Assembly: GCF_016785095.1 (NCBI RefSeq)
Contig: NZ_JAEKJB010000009.1
Coordinates: 353,253 to 417,252 of the forward strand
Direction of reading: 5' to 3'
Length of the DNA stretch: 64,000 nt
DNA from: Alloalcanivorax marinus
GTDB taxonomy: Bacteria > Pseudomonadota > Gammaproteobacteria > Pseudomonadales > Alcanivoracaceae
The notes under the pieces are model-generated. The model saw only the letters and a list, made by a program, of their open reading frames with translations, did no database searches and was not told the origin of the DNA. The translations under genes were made by a program, and so were the position numbers. This document shows, one piece after another, positions 27,498 through 38,417 of the stretch (its first letter is position 1; every line of letters begins with the position of its first letter).

Positions 27498-28210
27498 CCG
27501 AACCGCTGTACGAGTACACCATGCCCGGCGGCGCGCACTGGTCCTTCCGGATGCGGCGCGGCACCGCCCTGCGCCTCACCGACGTGGACGGCGGCGCCAA
27601 CGTGGGCATGCTGTTCTATAACCCGGAAGAGAAACTGGAGCGCTACAACGCGCCGGACACCCTCAAGGGCCAGCACACCTTCAAGCTGACCCGGGGCCAT
27701 TGCCTGTATTCCGACATGGGCCGGGTATTCGCCTCCATCGTCGAGGACGATTTCGGCTGGCACGACACCGTGTGCGGCAACCTGCACCCGGACACCCTGA
27801 AGCAGAAATACGGCGAGCACGGCTACCAGCAATACCGCAACGGCTGGTACCTGAGCGGCCACGACAGTTTTCTCGTGGAGATGGCCAAATACGGCCTCAC
27901 CGAGCGAGACCTGGCCGCCAACCTGAACCTGTTCAGCAAGGTGGCCAGCGGCGACGACGGCGCGCTGTGCTTCGACCCCAGCGCGGCGAAAGCCGGCGCC
28001 ACCGTCACCCTGCGCTTCGAGATGGACACCCTGGTGCTGATGCACACCTGCCCGCACCCGCTGAACCCGGCGCCGGAGTACCCGAAAAAGAAGGTGCGCA
28101 TCGAAATGTTCAAGGCGGACCCGGTCACCGAGGACGACTACTGCCTCAACTTCCGTCCGGAAAACGCCCGCGCCTTCGAGAACAACCGCCTGTACTACCT
28201 CGGCGCCTGA
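27494..28210 (+). CDS. Carboxyguanidine deiminase subunit (urea-carboxylase-associated protein 1, DUF1989)
   Basis: 238 residues. DUF1989 family, long known as urea carboxylase-associated protein 1. Recent work on guanidine breakdown showed that the two associated proteins act together as carboxyguanidine deiminase, turning carboxyguanidine into allophanate and ammonia. Visible segments are [41 protein letters not shown] and [12 protein letters not shown] with likely metal-binding Cys/His residues, and [18 protein letters not shown]. It overlaps the ATPase gene and is followed 11 bases later by its partner. Confidence 0.88.
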   Translation: MTEPLYEYTMPGGAHWSFRMRRGTALRLTDVDGGANVGMLFYNPEEKLERYNAPDTLKGQHTFKLTRGHCLYSDMGRVFASIVEDDFGWHDTVCGNLHPDTLKQKYGEHGYQQYRNGWYLSGHDSFLVEMAKYGLTERDLAANLNLFSKVASGDDGALCFDPSAAKAGATVTLRFEMDTLVLMHTCPHPLNPAPEYPKKKVRIEMFKADPVTEDDYCLNFRPENARAFENNRLYYLGA

Positions 28211-28221
28211 CGGAGAGCCCC

Positions 28222-28860
28222 ATGATCAAAGAGAGCCAACTGCAACCCGAACAGGCCGCGTTCCGTGAAGTGGTGCCCGCCGGCGACTACTTCCTGAAAG
28301 TGCTGCGCGCCGGCGAGACCCTGCGCATTCTCGACCTGGAGGGCAACCAGGCCGCGGATACCCTGTTCTACAACGCCGACGATCCCGCCGAGCGCTACAG
28401 CGCCATGGACACGGTGCGCGAACAGGGCAACGTCTACCTCACCGCCGGCAGCGTGCTGCGCTCCAACCGCAACAACCCGATGCTGGAAATCACCGCCGAC
28501 ACCTGCGGCCGCCACGATACCCTGGGCGGCGCCTGCGCCACGGAAAGCAATACGGTGCGCTACGACCTGAAAAAGCGCTGCATGCACGCTTGCCGGGACA
28601 GCTGGATGCTGGCGATCAACGAGAATGAAGAATACGGGCTGAGCAAGCGCGACATTGCCCACAACATCAATTTCTTCATGAACGTGCCGGTCACCGCCAA
28701 GGGCGGCCTGACCTTCGAGGACGGCATCTCGGCGCCGGGCAAGTACGTGGAAATGAAGGCCTTGATGAACATCACCGTGCTGATTTCCAACTGCCCGCAG
28801 CTCAACAACCCGTGCAACGGCTACGACCCGACGCCCATCGAAGTGCTGATCTGGCACTGA
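28222..28860 (+). CDS. Carboxyguanidine deiminase subunit (urea-carboxylase-associated protein 2, DUF1989)
   Basis: 212 residues from the ATG at 28222 with GGAGAG upstream. DUF1989 family, partner of the preceding gene and related to it: [55 protein letters not shown] and [20 protein letters not shown] (pieces), with cysteine and histidine residues placed to bind a metal. The reading frame is open far upstream inside the previous gene, but that part is not conserved. It lies 85 bases before the carboxylase. Confidence 0.88.
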   Translation: MIKESQLQPEQAAFREVVPAGDYFLKVLRAGETLRILDLEGNQAADTLFYNADDPAERYSAMDTVREQGNVYLTAGSVLRSNRNNPMLEITADTCGRHDTLGGACATESNTVRYDLKKRCMHACRDSWMLAINENEEYGLSKRDIAHNINFFMNVPVTAKGGLTFEDGISAPGKYVEMKALMNITVLISNCPQLNNPCNGYDPTPIEVLIWH

Positions 28861-28945
28861 ACGGCGCTCCCGCGCCGCGCCGGGGACGACCCCGGTGAAT
28901 CGCAACCACGGCGGGACGGCCCGCCAACCGGACGAGTGCCAAGCC

Positions 28946-31900
28946 ATGTTCAACAAGGTACTGATCGCCAACCGGGGCGCCATCGCCACCCGCATTATTC
29001 GCACCCTGCGCGCGCTGGGCGTGACCAGCGTGGCCGTCTACGCGGAAGCGGACGCCGACTCCCGCCATGTGGCCCTGGCCGATGAAGCCCTGAGCCTGGG
29101 CGACGGCAACGCCGCGCAAACCTATCTGGACCAGGACAAACTGTTCGCGCTGATGGCGGAACACGGCATCGATGCCGTGCACCCCGGCTACGGCTTTCTC
29201 AGCGAGAACCCGGACTTCGTGGAACGCTGCGAGGCCAACGGCATCGCCTTTATCGGCCCCACCGCCGCGCAAATGCGCGACTTCGGCCTCAAGCACACCG
29301 CCCGGCAACTGGCCGAGGACAGCCAGGTGCCGCTGCTGCCCGGCACCGGCTTGCTTGAAGACCTGGCGGACGCCCGCCGCGCCGCCGCCGACATCGGCTA
29401 CCCGGTAATGCTCAAGAGCACCGCCGGCGGTGGCGGCATCGGCATGCAGATCTGCGCCGACCCGGCGACCCTGGAAAAAGCCTGGGACACGGTGCGCCGG
29501 CTCAGCGCTAACAACTTTTCCAACGACGGCGTGTTCCTGGAGAAATACATCCAGCGCGCCCGTCACATCGAGGTGCAGGTGTTCGGCGACGGCCAGGGCG
29601 AGGCTTTGGCCCTGGGCGAACGGGACTGCTCCGCCCAGCGCCGCCACCAGAAGGTCCTCGAGGAAACCCCGGCGCCGAATCTGCCGGAAGACGTGCGCGC
29701 CACCCTGCACGACACCGCCCGCCGGTTGATGGCGGCGGTGCGCTACCGCAACGCCGGCACCGTGGAATTCATCCTCGATCAGGACAGCCACCGCTTTTAC
29801 TTCCTGGAGGTGAACACCCGACTGCAGGTGGAGCACGGCGTCACCGAGCAGGTCTACGGCGTCGACCTGGTGGACTGGATGGTGCGGCTGGCCGCCGGCG
29901 AGCTGCCCGCCCTGGCGGAGCTGGGCGGCAACCTGAGCCCGCGCGGACACGCCATCCAGGCGCGCCTGTACGCGGAAGACCCGAACAAGGACTTCCAACC
30001 CAGCGCCGGCCTGCTCACCACCGTGGATTTTCCCGAGGCGGACGGCGACGCCCTGCGCATCGATCACTGGATCGAGACCGGACTGACGGTATCGCCCTAC
30101 TATGACCCCATGCTCGCCAAGATCATCGTCCACCGGGCGGACCGCGACGCCGCCCTGCGGGCCTTGGAAGACGCCCTGGCCGACACCCTGGTGGAAGGCA
30201 TCGAGACCAACCGGGGCTACCTGCGCGCGGTACTTGCCGATCCGGTGTTCGCCGACGGGGCCATGACCACCCGCTACCTGAACGACTTCCGTTACCAGCC
30301 GCGCACCCTGGACGTGCTGGCCGGCGGCACCCTGACCACGGTGCAGGATTACCCCGGCCGACAGGGCTACTGGCCGGTGGGCGTGCCGCCGTCCGGCCCG
30401 TTCGACGCGCTCAGTTTCCGCCTTGGCAACCGGCTGCTGGGTAACGACGAGGACGCCGCCGGCCTGGAGTTCACCCTCAACGGCCCCACCCTGCGCTTCA
30501 ACAGCGACACCCGCGTCGCCCTTACCGGCGCCGACATGGGCGCCACCCTGGACAATGAGCCGGTGCCCACGCACCGGGCGATCCCGGTGGCGGCCGGCCA
30601 GACCCTGAAGCTCGGCAAGGCCGACGGTCGCGGCGCCCGCGCCTACCTGGCGGTGGCCGGCGGCATCCAGTGCCAGCCCTACCTGGGCTCCCGCGCCACC
30701 TTCACCCTGGGCCAGTTCGGCGGCCATGGCGGCCGCGCCCTGCGCACCGGCGACGTGCTGCACCTGAGCGACGCCGAGCCGGCGCCAGCCGGGGACATGG
30801 CCCTGCCCGAGGGTCTGGCGCCGACCCTGGGCGAGCACTGGGAACTGCGCGTGATCTACGGCCCCCACGGCGCGCCGGACTTCTTCACCGACCACGACAT
30901 CGAGACCTTCTTCAGCGCCGACTGGCAGGTGCATTACAACTCCAGCCGCACCGGCATCCGCCTGGTGGGCCCGAAGCCGGAATGGGCGCGCCGGGACGGC
31001 GGCGAGGCGGGCATGCACCCGTCCAACATCCACGATAACGCCTACGCGGTGGGCACCGTGGACTTCACCGGCGACATGCCGGTGATCCTGGGCCCGGACG
31101 GCCCCTCCCTGGGCGGCTTCGTGTGCCCGGCCACGGTGATCGCCGCGGACCGCTGGAAGCTGGGCCAGCTCAAGGCCGGCGACCGGCTGCGCTTTGTACC
31201 GGTGAGCCTGGAGGACGCTGACCGGCTGGCCGCCGAGCAGGACGCCTGCCTGGCGACGCCGAAAGCGCCGACGCTGAGCGTGCCCCCGGCGCCATTGGGC
31301 TCACCGATTCTGGACCGCCTGGAGGAGCAGGCGGACGGGCCGGAGGTGGTCTACCGGGCCGCCGGCGACCGCTATGTGCTGGTGGAATACGGCCCCCTGG
31401 AGCTGGACCTGCGGCTGCGGCTGCGCGCCCACGCCCTGATGCTATGGCTGGAGGACAAGGCCCCGGACGGCATCCTGGAGCTGACCCCGGGCATCCGTTC
31501 CCTGCAGGTGCACTTCGATCCGACGGTGCTGCCCCGGGGCGATCTGCTTGCGCTGCTGAAGAGCGCCGAGTTGACCCTGGACAAGCAGGACGACCTGGAA
31601 GTGCCCTCGCGCGTCGTCCACCTGCCTCTGAGCTGGGACGACGAGGCCTGCCGGCTGGCCATCGAGAAGTACATGCAGTCGGTACGCAAGGACGCCCCCT
31701 GGTGCCCCAGCAACATCGAGTTCATCCGCCGTATCAACGGCCTGGACAGCATCGACGAGGTAAAGCGCATCCTGTTCGAGGCCAGCTATGTGGTCATGGG
31801 CCTGGGCGATGTCTATCTGGGCGCGCCGGTGGCCACCCCTTATGACCCCCGACACCGGCTGGTGACCACCAAGTACAATCCGGCGCGCACCTGGACGGCG

Positions 31901-32557
31901 GAAAACTCGGTGGGCATCGGCGGTTCCTATCTGTGCGTGTACGGCATGGAAGGCCCCGGCGGCTACCAGTTCGTGGGCCGCACCTTCCAGATGTGGAACC
32001 GCTACCAGCGCACCGAGGCGTTCACCCGGCCCTGGCTACTGCGTTTCTTCGATCAGATACGGTTCTACGAGGTGAGCGCCGAGGAGCTCAAGCGCATTCG
32101 CCGGGATTTCCCCAAGGGTCGCTACCCGTTCAAGGTGGAGGAAACCACCTTCAACCTGGGCGAGTACCAGCGCTTCCTGGAGCACAACGCGACCTCCATC
32201 GAGGCGTTCACCGAGGCCCGCAACGCCGCCTTCGACGAGGAGCTTCGGCGCTGGGAAGCAAACGGCCAGATGCACTTCGAGAGCCAGCAGGATCTGAACG
32301 CCGACGAAGGCGACAGCCTGCCGGAGGGCACCCCGGTGGAAGCACCCACCGCGGGCAATATCTGGAAGCTGCTGGTGGCCCAGGGCGACACCGTGGAAGA
32401 GGGCCAGACCGTGGCGATTCTGGAATCGATGAAAATGGAAATCGAGATCGCCGCGCCGGAGGCCGGCAAGGTGATCCACGTCGCCCGCCAGGAAGGCCAG
32501 CAGATCAATGCCGGCCAGGCGGTGATGGTGGTAACTACTGGCCGAGCCACTCGTTGA
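28946..32557 (+). CDS. Biotin-dependent carboxylase: guanidine carboxylase (commonly annotated urea carboxylase)
   Basis: 1203 residues from the ATG at 28946 ([18 protein letters not shown]). Domains in order: biotin carboxylase (about 1-450; ATP-grasp loop [28 protein letters not shown]), KipA/KipI-like carboxyltransferase (about 455-1110; [20 protein letters not shown]) and a C-terminal biotinyl domain with the lysine of ESMKMEIE. This is the single-chain urea-carboxylase layout without fused allophanate hydrolase. The guanidine-I riboswitch and the adjacent deiminase pair make guanidine the likely substrate, giving carboxyguanidine from guanidine, bicarbonate and ATP. Its 3' end overlaps the opposite-strand gene by 23 bases. 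No allophanate hydrolase is present in the window. Confidence 0.93.
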   Translation: MFNKVLIANRGAIATRIIRTLRALGVTSVAVYAEADADSRHVALADEALSLGDGNAAQTYLDQDKLFALMAEHGIDAVHPGYGFLSENPDFVERCEANGIAFIGPTAAQMRDFGLKHTARQLAEDSQVPLLPGTGLLEDLADARRAAADIGYPVMLKSTAGGGGIGMQICADPATLEKAWDTVRRLSANNFSNDGVFLEKYIQRARHIEVQVFGDGQGEALALGERDCSAQRRHQKVLEETPAPNLPEDVRATLHDTARRLMAAVRYRNAGTVEFILDQDSHRFYFLEVNTRLQVEHGVTEQVYGVDLVDWMVRLAAGELPALAELGGNLSPRGHAIQARLYAEDPNKDFQPSAGLLTTVDFPEADGDALRIDHWIETGLTVSPYYDPMLAKIIVHRADRDAALRALEDALADTLVEGIETNRGYLRAVLADPVFADGAMTTRYLNDFRYQPRTLDVLAGGTLTTVQDYPGRQGYWPVGVPPSGPFDALSFRLGNRLLGNDEDAAGLEFTLNGPTLRFNSDTRVALTGADMGATLDNEPVPTHRAIPVAAGQTLKLGKADGRGARAYLAVAGGIQCQPYLGSRATFTLGQFGGHGGRALRTGDVLHLSDAEPAPAGDMALPEGLAPTLGEHWELRVIYGPHGAPDFFTDHDIETFFSADWQVHYNSSRTGIRLVGPKPEWARRDGGEAGMHPSNIHDNAYAVGTVDFTGDMPVILGPDGPSLGGFVCPATVIAADRWKLGQLKAGDRLRFVPVSLEDADRLAAEQDACLATPKAPTLSVPPAPLGSPILDRLEEQADGPEVVYRAAGDRYVLVEYGPLELDLRLRLRAHALMLWLEDKAPDGILELTPGIRSLQVHFDPTVLPRGDLLALLKSAELTLDKQDDLEVPSRVVHLPLSWDDEACRLAIEKYMQSVRKDAPWCPSNIEFIRRINGLDSIDEVKRILFEASYVVMGLGDVYLGAPVATPYDPRHRLVTTKYNPARTWTAENSVGIGGSYLCVYGMEGPGGYQFVGRTFQMWNRYQRTEAFTRPWLLRFFDQIRFYEVSAEELKRIRRDFPKGRYPFKVEETTFNLGEYQRFLEHNATSIEAFTEARNAAFDEELRRWEANGQMHFESQQDLNADEGDSLPEGTPVEAPTAGNIWKLLVAQGDTVEEGQTVAILESMKMEIEIAAPEAGKVIHVARQEGQQINAGQAVMVVTTGRATR

Positions 32558-33404
32558 TGCGATCCTGGTGATCGGCGAGGTAGTGATCGATGGCCTCTTC
32601 GTAGCTGGTTTCCTGAGCCTCGTCCATGGCCTCCTGCAACTCATCCAGCGGCAACCGCATGCGGGTCAGGAAACCGGCCACCTCCGGGTGGTCTTCCTTG
32701 AAGCCCCTGCGCACCAGCACGTCGATGTGCTCGGCTTCGCCCAGGCTGCCCTTGGGATCATCCAGGAAGCGCAGATTCCAGTGGCCGAACATCCAGTGCG
32801 GTGTCCAGGCGGTGACCACTACCCATTCCTTGTCGCGCATGGCCCGGGTCAGGGCGGCGGTCATGGCGGCGCCGCTGGCGGAGCGCAGGTGGTAATCCAG
32901 CCCGTAGTCGTCGATGGCCTTCTCGGAAAGCTGCATCAGGCCGGCCCCGGGGTCGATGCCCTGGATGCTGCCGCGCAGCTTCGCCTTCACCTCGGGCTTT
33001 TTCAGATCCTCGATGGAGGACAACTCGGCCTTGGGGATGTAGTCCGGCACCGCCCAACCCAGCCGGGCGCCCTCATACAGCGGCCCCAGATCCACCACCT
33101 TGTCGCTCACCTTATTCCAGTAATTTTCATGGGTGGAGGGCAACCAGGCCATCAACATGGCGTCCAGGTCGCCGTTGGCGACGCCCTGATATTGCACGCC
33201 AATGGAAGAGAGCTGCAGCTTCACGTCGTAGTCGTAATGCTCCTCGATGACCCGCTTCGCCAGCTTGGTGACGAACTCGGCGTCGGACCAGGCGGTCCAG
33301 CCGAAGGTCAGGGTCTTGTCCGCCGCCCGGGCCATGCCCGTGCTCAGAGCAAGGACGAGGGCCAGGACGAGCAGTTTCACGAAACGTGGCATTGAAGGGG
33401 GCAT
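32535..33404 (-). CDS. Glycine betaine/choline-type ABC substrate-binding protein (OpuAC family), orphan
   Basis: 289 residues; signal peptide ends near GMARAADK. The body shows [59 protein letters not shown] and [19 protein letters not shown] (pieces), with the tryptophans that form the quaternary-amine cage. It would bind glycine betaine, proline betaine, choline or a similar compound in the periplasm. No permease or ATPase gene is adjacent, so it must work with a system elsewhere. It is tail-to-tail with the carboxylase, overlapping by 23 bases. Confidence 0.9.
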   Translation of the reverse strand: MPPSMPRFVKLLVLALVLALSTGMARAADKTLTFGWTAWSDAEFVTKLAKRVIEEHYDYDVKLQLSSIGVQYQGVANGDLDAMLMAWLPSTHENYWNKVSDKVVDLGPLYEGARLGWAVPDYIPKAELSSIEDLKKPEVKAKLRGSIQGIDPGAGLMQLSEKAIDDYGLDYHLRSASGAAMTAALTRAMRDKEWVVVTAWTPHWMFGHWNLRFLDDPKGSLGEAEHIDVLVRRGFKEDHPEVAGFLTRMRLPLDELQEAMDEAQETSYEEAIDHYLADHQDRINEWLGQ

Positions 33405-33413
33405 GGCTTCTCT

Positions 33414-33445
33414 TCTGAGTGTTTGCAGGTCTGAGTGTTTGCAGG
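33414..33445. repeat. Perfect 16-bp tandem duplication
   Basis: TCTGAGTGTTTGCAGG occurs twice in a row (33414-33429 and 33430-33445), filling the 46-base gap between murI and the binding-protein gene. Confidence 0.85.
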
Positions 33446-33450
33446 CGTCT

Positions 33451-34236
33451 CTACGTTAGTAGAGAAAGCGGCGGCGGGAAACCAAAGGTTCGGCAGGCGG
33501 CCACCAGGCCGGCCCGCTCCGCGTCGGTGGCCCAGGCCATGGCGGGCGGCGTGAGCGCCCAATGGGGCGTCCCCAGCACCTGATCCACGCGGCGGGCGAT
33601 GGCGGCACCGGAGTCCACCCAGGTGATCGCCCGGGGGGGACGGAAATGGTCGCGCAGCAACGGGAAATGGGTGCAGCCCAGCACCACGGTGTCCAGTTCC
33701 GGCTGTTGCCAAAGCGGCGCCAGCGCCGCCTCGATCACCGTCGCGTCCACCGAGCCGGTGGCGAGTAGCTGCTCGGCCTGACCCACCAGGGCATCGCCGG
33801 CCACCCGCACCACGGTACGGTGGGTGGCGAAGTCCTCGATCAGGCGGTCGGTATAGGGCCGGCATACCGTGGCGGAGGTGGCCAGCAGGCCGATCACGCC
33901 GCTGGCGGTAAGCGCCGCCGCCGGCTTGATGGCCGGCACGGTACCCACCACCGGAACAGGCAGTGCCGCGCGCAGAGCATCCAGGGCCAGGGTACTGGCG
34001 GTGTTGCAGGCCACCACCAGCACCTCGGCGCCACTGGCCGCCACCGCCGCCCGGCACACCATCACGATACGCGCCACCAGCCAGCCATCCTCCTTGGTGC
34101 CGTAGGGCAAGGCGGCGTTGTCGCAGGCGTAGGCCAGCGGCGCGTCCGGCAGCCGCTCACGCAGGGCGCGCACCACGGACAGGCCGCCAACGCCGGAATC
34201 GAAGATCAGCACCGGGCCGTTAAGGGGTGGAACCAT
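33451..34236 (-). CDS. murI: Glutamate racemase
   Basis: 261 residues. MurI makes D-glutamate for peptidoglycan. The two catalytic cysteines are in VVACNTAST and LGCTHFPLL, and the substrate loop is FDSGVGGLSVVRAL with CDNAALPYGTK. Length and motifs are ordinary. It lies 46 bases before the betaine-binding protein gene on the same strand, with a tandem duplication between, so co-transcription is possible but has no obvious functional reason. Confidence 0.96.
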   Translation of the reverse strand: MVPPLNGPVLIFDSGVGGLSVVRALRERLPDAPLAYACDNAALPYGTKEDGWLVARIVMVCRAAVAASGAEVLVVACNTASTLALDALRAALPVPVVGTVPAIKPAAALTASGVIGLLATSATVCRPYTDRLIEDFATHRTVVRVAGDALVGQAEQLLATGSVDATVIEAALAPLWQQPELDTVVLGCTHFPLLRDHFRPPRAITWVDSGAAIARRVDQVLGTPHWALTPPAMAWATDAERAGLVAACRTFGFPPPLSLLT

Positions 34237-34318
34237 GGACGGGGTCTCGAACGGATCGCACAGGCGGCCAAGCGTAGCGCCAGCCCGAGGGGGAATAAAG
34301 GCCCATCAAACGCGACGC

Positions 34319-34510
34319 CTAAGGGGCCGGGGCGGGATGGTCGGGCCGCCGGGGGCGGCGCACCAGCTCACCGCCACAATTGGGACAGACCGTGCCCAGG
34401 GCCGTACAGCAATCCACACAGAAAGTGCACTCATAGGAGCAGATGTACACTTCGCCCTGGGCGCGCAGCTCATCCCCACAGTGCTGGCAGTGGGTCTTCA
34501 TTTCCAACAT
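34319..34510 (-). CDS. DUF1272 zinc-binding small protein
   Basis: 63 residues. Four CxxC-like pairs, CQHCGDELRAQGEVYICSYEC (quoted in part), CVDCC and CPNCGGELVRRPRR, match DUF1272, a family of small proteins predicted to bind zinc; function unknown. It lies one base after the next small zinc protein gene, so the two form a tiny operon. Confidence 0.88.
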   Translation of the reverse strand: MLEMKTHCQHCGDELRAQGEVYICSYECTFCVDCCTALGTVCPNCGGELVRRPRRPDHPAPAP

Positions 34511-34511
34511 A

Positions 34512-34691
34512 TCAGTGGGCCTCCACTTTCCGCTTGCCGCACCGCTCGCACTGATAGCGGGTCACCAGCTTGCCCTTCTGGCTGTCGAAGCGGGTACTCT
34601 TCACCACCTTCCATTTATGGAAACCGTGCTGGCACAGCCCTTTTTTGGGCTTTTTGCGGGCCGGTTTCTTGAACGGGACGATCTCACCCAT
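34512..34691 (-). CDS. Small basic zinc-ribbon-like protein, unknown
   Basis: 59 residues from the ATG at 34691 with AAGGTGATG upstream; a longer frame from 34802 has unconserved sequence. It is lysine-rich (FKKPARKKPKKG) and has CQHGFHKW and CERCGKRK, which could form a Cys/His metal site. Two small metal-binding proteins side by side (this and DUF1272) suggest a shared role, not known. It is divergent from rapA. Confidence 0.75.
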   Translation of the reverse strand: MGEIVPFKKPARKKPKKGLCQHGFHKWKVVKSTRFDSQKGKLVTRYQCERCGKRKVEAH

Positions 34692-34864
34692 GGCATCACC
34701 TTCAACCAACATCGCCGCCAGAATAACGCAATGCGGCGGGGCCGTCCTCGGGCCGCCCCCCTTGGGCACGACCGGGATTTCCTCGAAAACCCCGGCTTTC
34801 ATCGCGCCGACGCGGCCGAACCCGTATAATCCCGCTCCCGAAATCCACCGGCCACAGGATTGCC

Positions 34865-37744
34865 ATGACCGACTTTACCCCCGGCCAGCGCTGGCTCAGT
34901 GAATCCGAGACCGAACTGGGGCTCGGCCTGATCAAGGAGGTGGACTACCGCCTGGTGACGGTGAGCTACCCGGCCGTGGAAGAGGAACGCACCTACGCCA
35001 AGAACAATGCGCCGCTGTCGCGCATCACCTTCGACGTGGGTGACACCCTGACCACCGGTGACGGCCTGGATCTGGTGGTGCGCAGCGCCGAGGACCACAA
35101 CGGCCTGATGGTCTACCACGCCCACCCGGCCGGCGAGCCGGACAATGTGCAGCCGGTGCCGGAATCGCTGCTCGGCCACCGCCTGCGGCTCAGCGGCGCC
35201 CAGGAGCGGCTGCTTACCAATCAGCTTTCCTCGAACCGCTGGTTTGAACTGCGGGTGGCCGCCCTGGAGGCCCGCGCCCACCGCGAGGGCTCGCCGATTC
35301 AGGGTCTGCGTGGCCCGCGCATCGATCTGATCGGCCACCAGCTGCACATCGCCGACCAGGTGGCGCGTCGCTACGCGCCCCGGGTGCTGCTGGCCGATGA
35401 AGTGGGTCTGGGCAAGACCATCGAGGCCGGCCTGATTCTCCACCAGCAGTTGCAGACCGGCCGCGCCCGGCGCGTGCTGATCGTGGTGCCGGACGCCCTG
35501 GTTCACCAGTGGTTCGTGGAAATGGCACGGCGCTTCAATCTGCGTTTTTCCATCTTCGACGAGGAGCGCCTCAACGCCCTGTCACGCCCCAGCGTGGACG
35601 ACGTCAAGGAAATGCTGGCGGACCTCTTCGCCGAAGCGGAAGGCGAAGGCGACGCCCCGGAGATGGACGACAATCCGTTCCTTTCCGAGCAGTTGGTGCT
35701 ATGCAGCACCGCCTTCCTGGAAGGCTGCGACATCGACAGCCTGGCACAGGCTGACTGGGACCTGGTGGTGGTCGACGAAGCCCACCACCTGCACTGGTCC
35801 CCGGACGCGCCCTCCGAAGCCTACCAGCGAGTGGAGCGCCTGGCGGAGGCCAGCCGTGGCCTGCTGCTGCTTACCGCCACGCCGGAGCAACTGGGACTGG
35901 AAAGCCACTTCGCGCGGCTGCGCCTGCTGGACCCGGATCGCTACCCGGACCTGGAAGCCTTCATCGATGAGCAGACGCACTACCGGGAAGTGGCGGACCT
36001 GGTCGGAGAGCTGCATGATCAGGAAAGCTGGCCGGCGGATCTCAAGCAACGGGCCGCCGCGCTGCTGCCCGACGAAACCGTGGACGAAGCCCACCGCGAC
36101 GCGGTGCTCGCTGAGTTGCTGGACCGCTTCGGCCCGGGCCGGGTGATGTTCCGCAACACCCGGCACAACGTGGCCGGTTTCCCGGCCCGGCGGGTTCACG
36201 GCGAGCCGTTGCCGCTGCCCGATGCGTACCGGGTGGACGCGGACGAAGAGCTGGCCCTGCGGCTCTACCCGGAGGCGGGCTTCGCCGATGATCGCTGGTG
36301 CGCCGACGATCCCCGGGTGAGCTGGCTGGAACGTTTCCTCAAGGAGCACCGCGGCGAGAAGGTGCTGGTGATCTGCGCGCGCCGCGACACCGCCATCGAC
36401 CTGCACGCTCATTGCGGCTACAAGCTGGGCATGAATCTGGCGGTGTTCCATGAAGGCATGGACCTGATCGAGCGGGACCGGGCCGCCGCCTATTTCGCCG
36501 ATCATGAGGACGGCGCCCAGGCCCTGATCTGTTCGGAAATCGGCTCCGAGGGCCGCAACTTCCAGTTCGCCCACCACCTGGTGCTGCTGGACCTGCCCCT
36601 GGACCCGGATCTGCTGGAGCAGCGCATTGGCCGCCTGGACCGGATCGGGCAGAGCGAGGACGTGCAAATCCACGTGCCCTATTTCCAGGGCCACGCCCAG
36701 GAGGTGTTGTTCCACTGGTATCACCAGGGCATGAACGCCTTCGAGCACACCAATCCGGCCGGCCATGAGATACGCCAGCGCACCGCCGACGCCCTGGAAA
36801 AGGCACTCGCCGATCCGCAGGCCGCCGAGGCCCGCGACACCCTGGTGACCATCACCCGCACGGAAGCGGAGGCGCTGCGCCAACGCCTGGAAGAAGGCCG
36901 CGACCGGCTGCTTGAGCTGGCGTCCTTCGATCCGCGCCAGGCGGAGGTACTCAAGCAGCATCTGGCGGCGGCGGACGCGGACAGTCCCTGGCCGTTCATG
37001 ACACGGGTTCTGGACCACTATGGCGTGGATCAGGAAGAGCATTCCGATGATGCCTGGATTCTCAAACCCGGCAGCCATATGCGCGAGCCCTTCCCCCATC
37101 TTCCCGAGGACGGCGTCACCGTCACCGACCAGCGTGGCACCGCCCTGGCCCGGGACGACATGCAGTTCCTGACCTGGGAGCATCCCATGGTGGAAGGCGC
37201 CCTGGATCTGATTCTCGACGAGCACCGGGGCAAGGCCTCGGTGAGCTTGCTCAAGAACCCCAAGATCAAGGCCGGCACCCTGCTGCTGGAGCTGATCTAC
37301 ACGGTGGAGCCGGAAGCGCCACGCCACCTGCAGGCGGACCGCTTCCTGCCCGTGACCACGGTACGCCGGCTGCTGGACGCCAACGGCCGCGATCTGTCCT
37401 CGGCGATCACCCACGAGGCCCTGTGCAAGCAGTGTCACAAGTTGGAGAAGCCCCTGGCGCGCAAGATCGTCGGCAGCCAGAAAGCGCTGCTGGAAGAGCG
37501 CCTCAAGGAGGATGAAAAGAAAGCGGTGGATCAGGCCCGCACGGTAATCGACGAGGCCCTGGCGCGAATGCGCGAGAGCCAGGACCGGGATCTGCGACGC
37601 CTGCGCGCCCTGCGCGACAAGAATCCGCTGGTCCGTGACGAGGAAATCACTTTCCTGGAACAGCAAACCGAAGCCCTGGAAGCCCGGCTTGCGGACGCCC
37701 GCTTCCGCCTGGAAGCGGTGCGCGTAATCGTTGCCGGCAATTAA
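34865..37744 (+). CDS. rapA: RNA polymerase-associated ATPase RapA
   Basis: 959 residues, close to the E. coli length (968). A SWI2/SNF2-type ATPase that recycles RNA polymerase from post-termination complexes. The N-terminal Tudor-like part (GQRWLSESETELGLGLI) is followed by helicase motifs: Walker A LADEVGLGKT (178-185), motif II VVDEAHHL, motif III LTATP and the second lobe with SEIGSEGRNFQFAHHLV and QRIGRLDRIGQ. The C-terminal RapA-specific region is complete. The downstream hydrolase gene starts 13 bases later. Confidence 0.97.
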   Translation: MTDFTPGQRWLSESETELGLGLIKEVDYRLVTVSYPAVEEERTYAKNNAPLSRITFDVGDTLTTGDGLDLVVRSAEDHNGLMVYHAHPAGEPDNVQPVPESLLGHRLRLSGAQERLLTNQLSSNRWFELRVAALEARAHREGSPIQGLRGPRIDLIGHQLHIADQVARRYAPRVLLADEVGLGKTIEAGLILHQQLQTGRARRVLIVVPDALVHQWFVEMARRFNLRFSIFDEERLNALSRPSVDDVKEMLADLFAEAEGEGDAPEMDDNPFLSEQLVLCSTAFLEGCDIDSLAQADWDLVVVDEAHHLHWSPDAPSEAYQRVERLAEASRGLLLLTATPEQLGLESHFARLRLLDPDRYPDLEAFIDEQTHYREVADLVGELHDQESWPADLKQRAAALLPDETVDEAHRDAVLAELLDRFGPGRVMFRNTRHNVAGFPARRVHGEPLPLPDAYRVDADEELALRLYPEAGFADDRWCADDPRVSWLERFLKEHRGEKVLVICARRDTAIDLHAHCGYKLGMNLAVFHEGMDLIERDRAAAYFADHEDGAQALICSEIGSEGRNFQFAHHLVLLDLPLDPDLLEQRIGRLDRIGQSEDVQIHVPYFQGHAQEVLFHWYHQGMNAFEHTNPAGHEIRQRTADALEKALADPQAAEARDTLVTITRTEAEALRQRLEEGRDRLLELASFDPRQAEVLKQHLAAADADSPWPFMTRVLDHYGVDQEEHSDDAWILKPGSHMREPFPHLPEDGVTVTDQRGTALARDDMQFLTWEHPMVEGALDLILDEHRGKASVSLLKNPKIKAGTLLLELIYTVEPEAPRHLQADRFLPVTTVRRLLDANGRDLSSAITHEALCKQCHKLEKPLARKIVGSQKALLEERLKEDEKKAVDQARTVIDEALARMRESQDRDLRRLRALRDKNPLVRDEEITFLEQQTEALEARLADARFRLEAVRVIVAGN

Positions 37745-37757
37745 GAGGACAACAGTG

Positions 37758-38417
37758 ATGGATTATCTGCCCTGCGTGGAAATGGAGCCGCAACAGCCCG
37801 CCGATTCCAGCGTCATCTGGCTGCACGGCCTGGGCGCCAGCGGCCACGACTTCGAGCCGGTGGTGCCGGAACTGGGTCGCAAACGCACCCGCTTCGTGTT
37901 TCCCCATGCCCCTCGAATCCCGGTGACGGTGAACGGCGGCATGGTGATGCCGGCCTGGTACGACATCGCCGGCCTGGGCGGCACCAGCCCGGTGGACGAG
38001 GACGGCATCCGCCGGTCCGCCGCCCAGGTGGATGCTCTGATCGAGCGCGAGATCGAGCGCGGCGTGCCCGCCGAACGCATTGTCGTGGCCGGTTTTTCCC
38101 AGGGCGGCGCGGTGGCCTATGAAGCGGCCCTGCGGCATCCGAAAAAACTGGCCGGCCTGATGGCGTTGTCCACCTACTTCGCCACCGCCGACAGCATCAC
38201 TTTCAGCGACGCCAACGCCGGCCTGCCGATTTTCATCGCCCATGGCACCTTCGACCCCATGGTGCCGGAACAGGGCGGCCGCCAGGCGGCGGACACCCTG
38301 AGCGCCAAGGGCTACCCCACCGAGTACAAAACCTACCCCATGGAGCACGCGGTGTGCCTGGAAGAGATTCAGGACATCGCCGGCTTCCTGGGACGGGTGT
38401 TTGATGACGGTGAATGA
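37758..38417 (+). CDS. Carboxylesterase/phospholipase family alpha/beta hydrolase
   Basis: 219 residues from the ATG at 37758 with AGAGGAC upstream. Lysophospholipase/carboxylesterase family (abhydrolase_2): oxyanion segment IWLHGLGASGHDF, nucleophile serine in VAGFSQGGAVAYE, acid in GTFDPMVP and histidine in YPMEHAVCLEEI. It is typical of the Pseudomonas carboxylesterase II group that cleaves short acyl esters. It ends tail-to-tail with the next gene, overlapping it by 49 bases. Confidence 0.93.
   Translation: MDYLPCVEMEPQQPADSSVIWLHGLGASGHDFEPVVPELGRKRTRFVFPHAPRIPVTVNGGMVMPAWYDIAGLGGTSPVDEDGIRRSAAQVDALIEREIERGVPAERIVVAGFSQGGAVAYEAALRHPKKLAGLMALSTYFATADSITFSDANAGLPIFIAHGTFDPMVPEQGGRQAADTLSAKGYPTEYKTYPMEHAVCLEEIQDIAGFLGRVFDDGE

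Noticed and set aside
28802..31033. A 743-codon minus-strand frame
   Set aside because: Antisense to the biotin-dependent carboxylase; no recognisable protein.
35699..37666. A 655-codon frame on the minus strand
   Set aside because: It is antisense to rapA, which is intact and full length; the translated sequence is low-complexity His/Val/Gly/Gln, typical of antisense GC-rich DNA.
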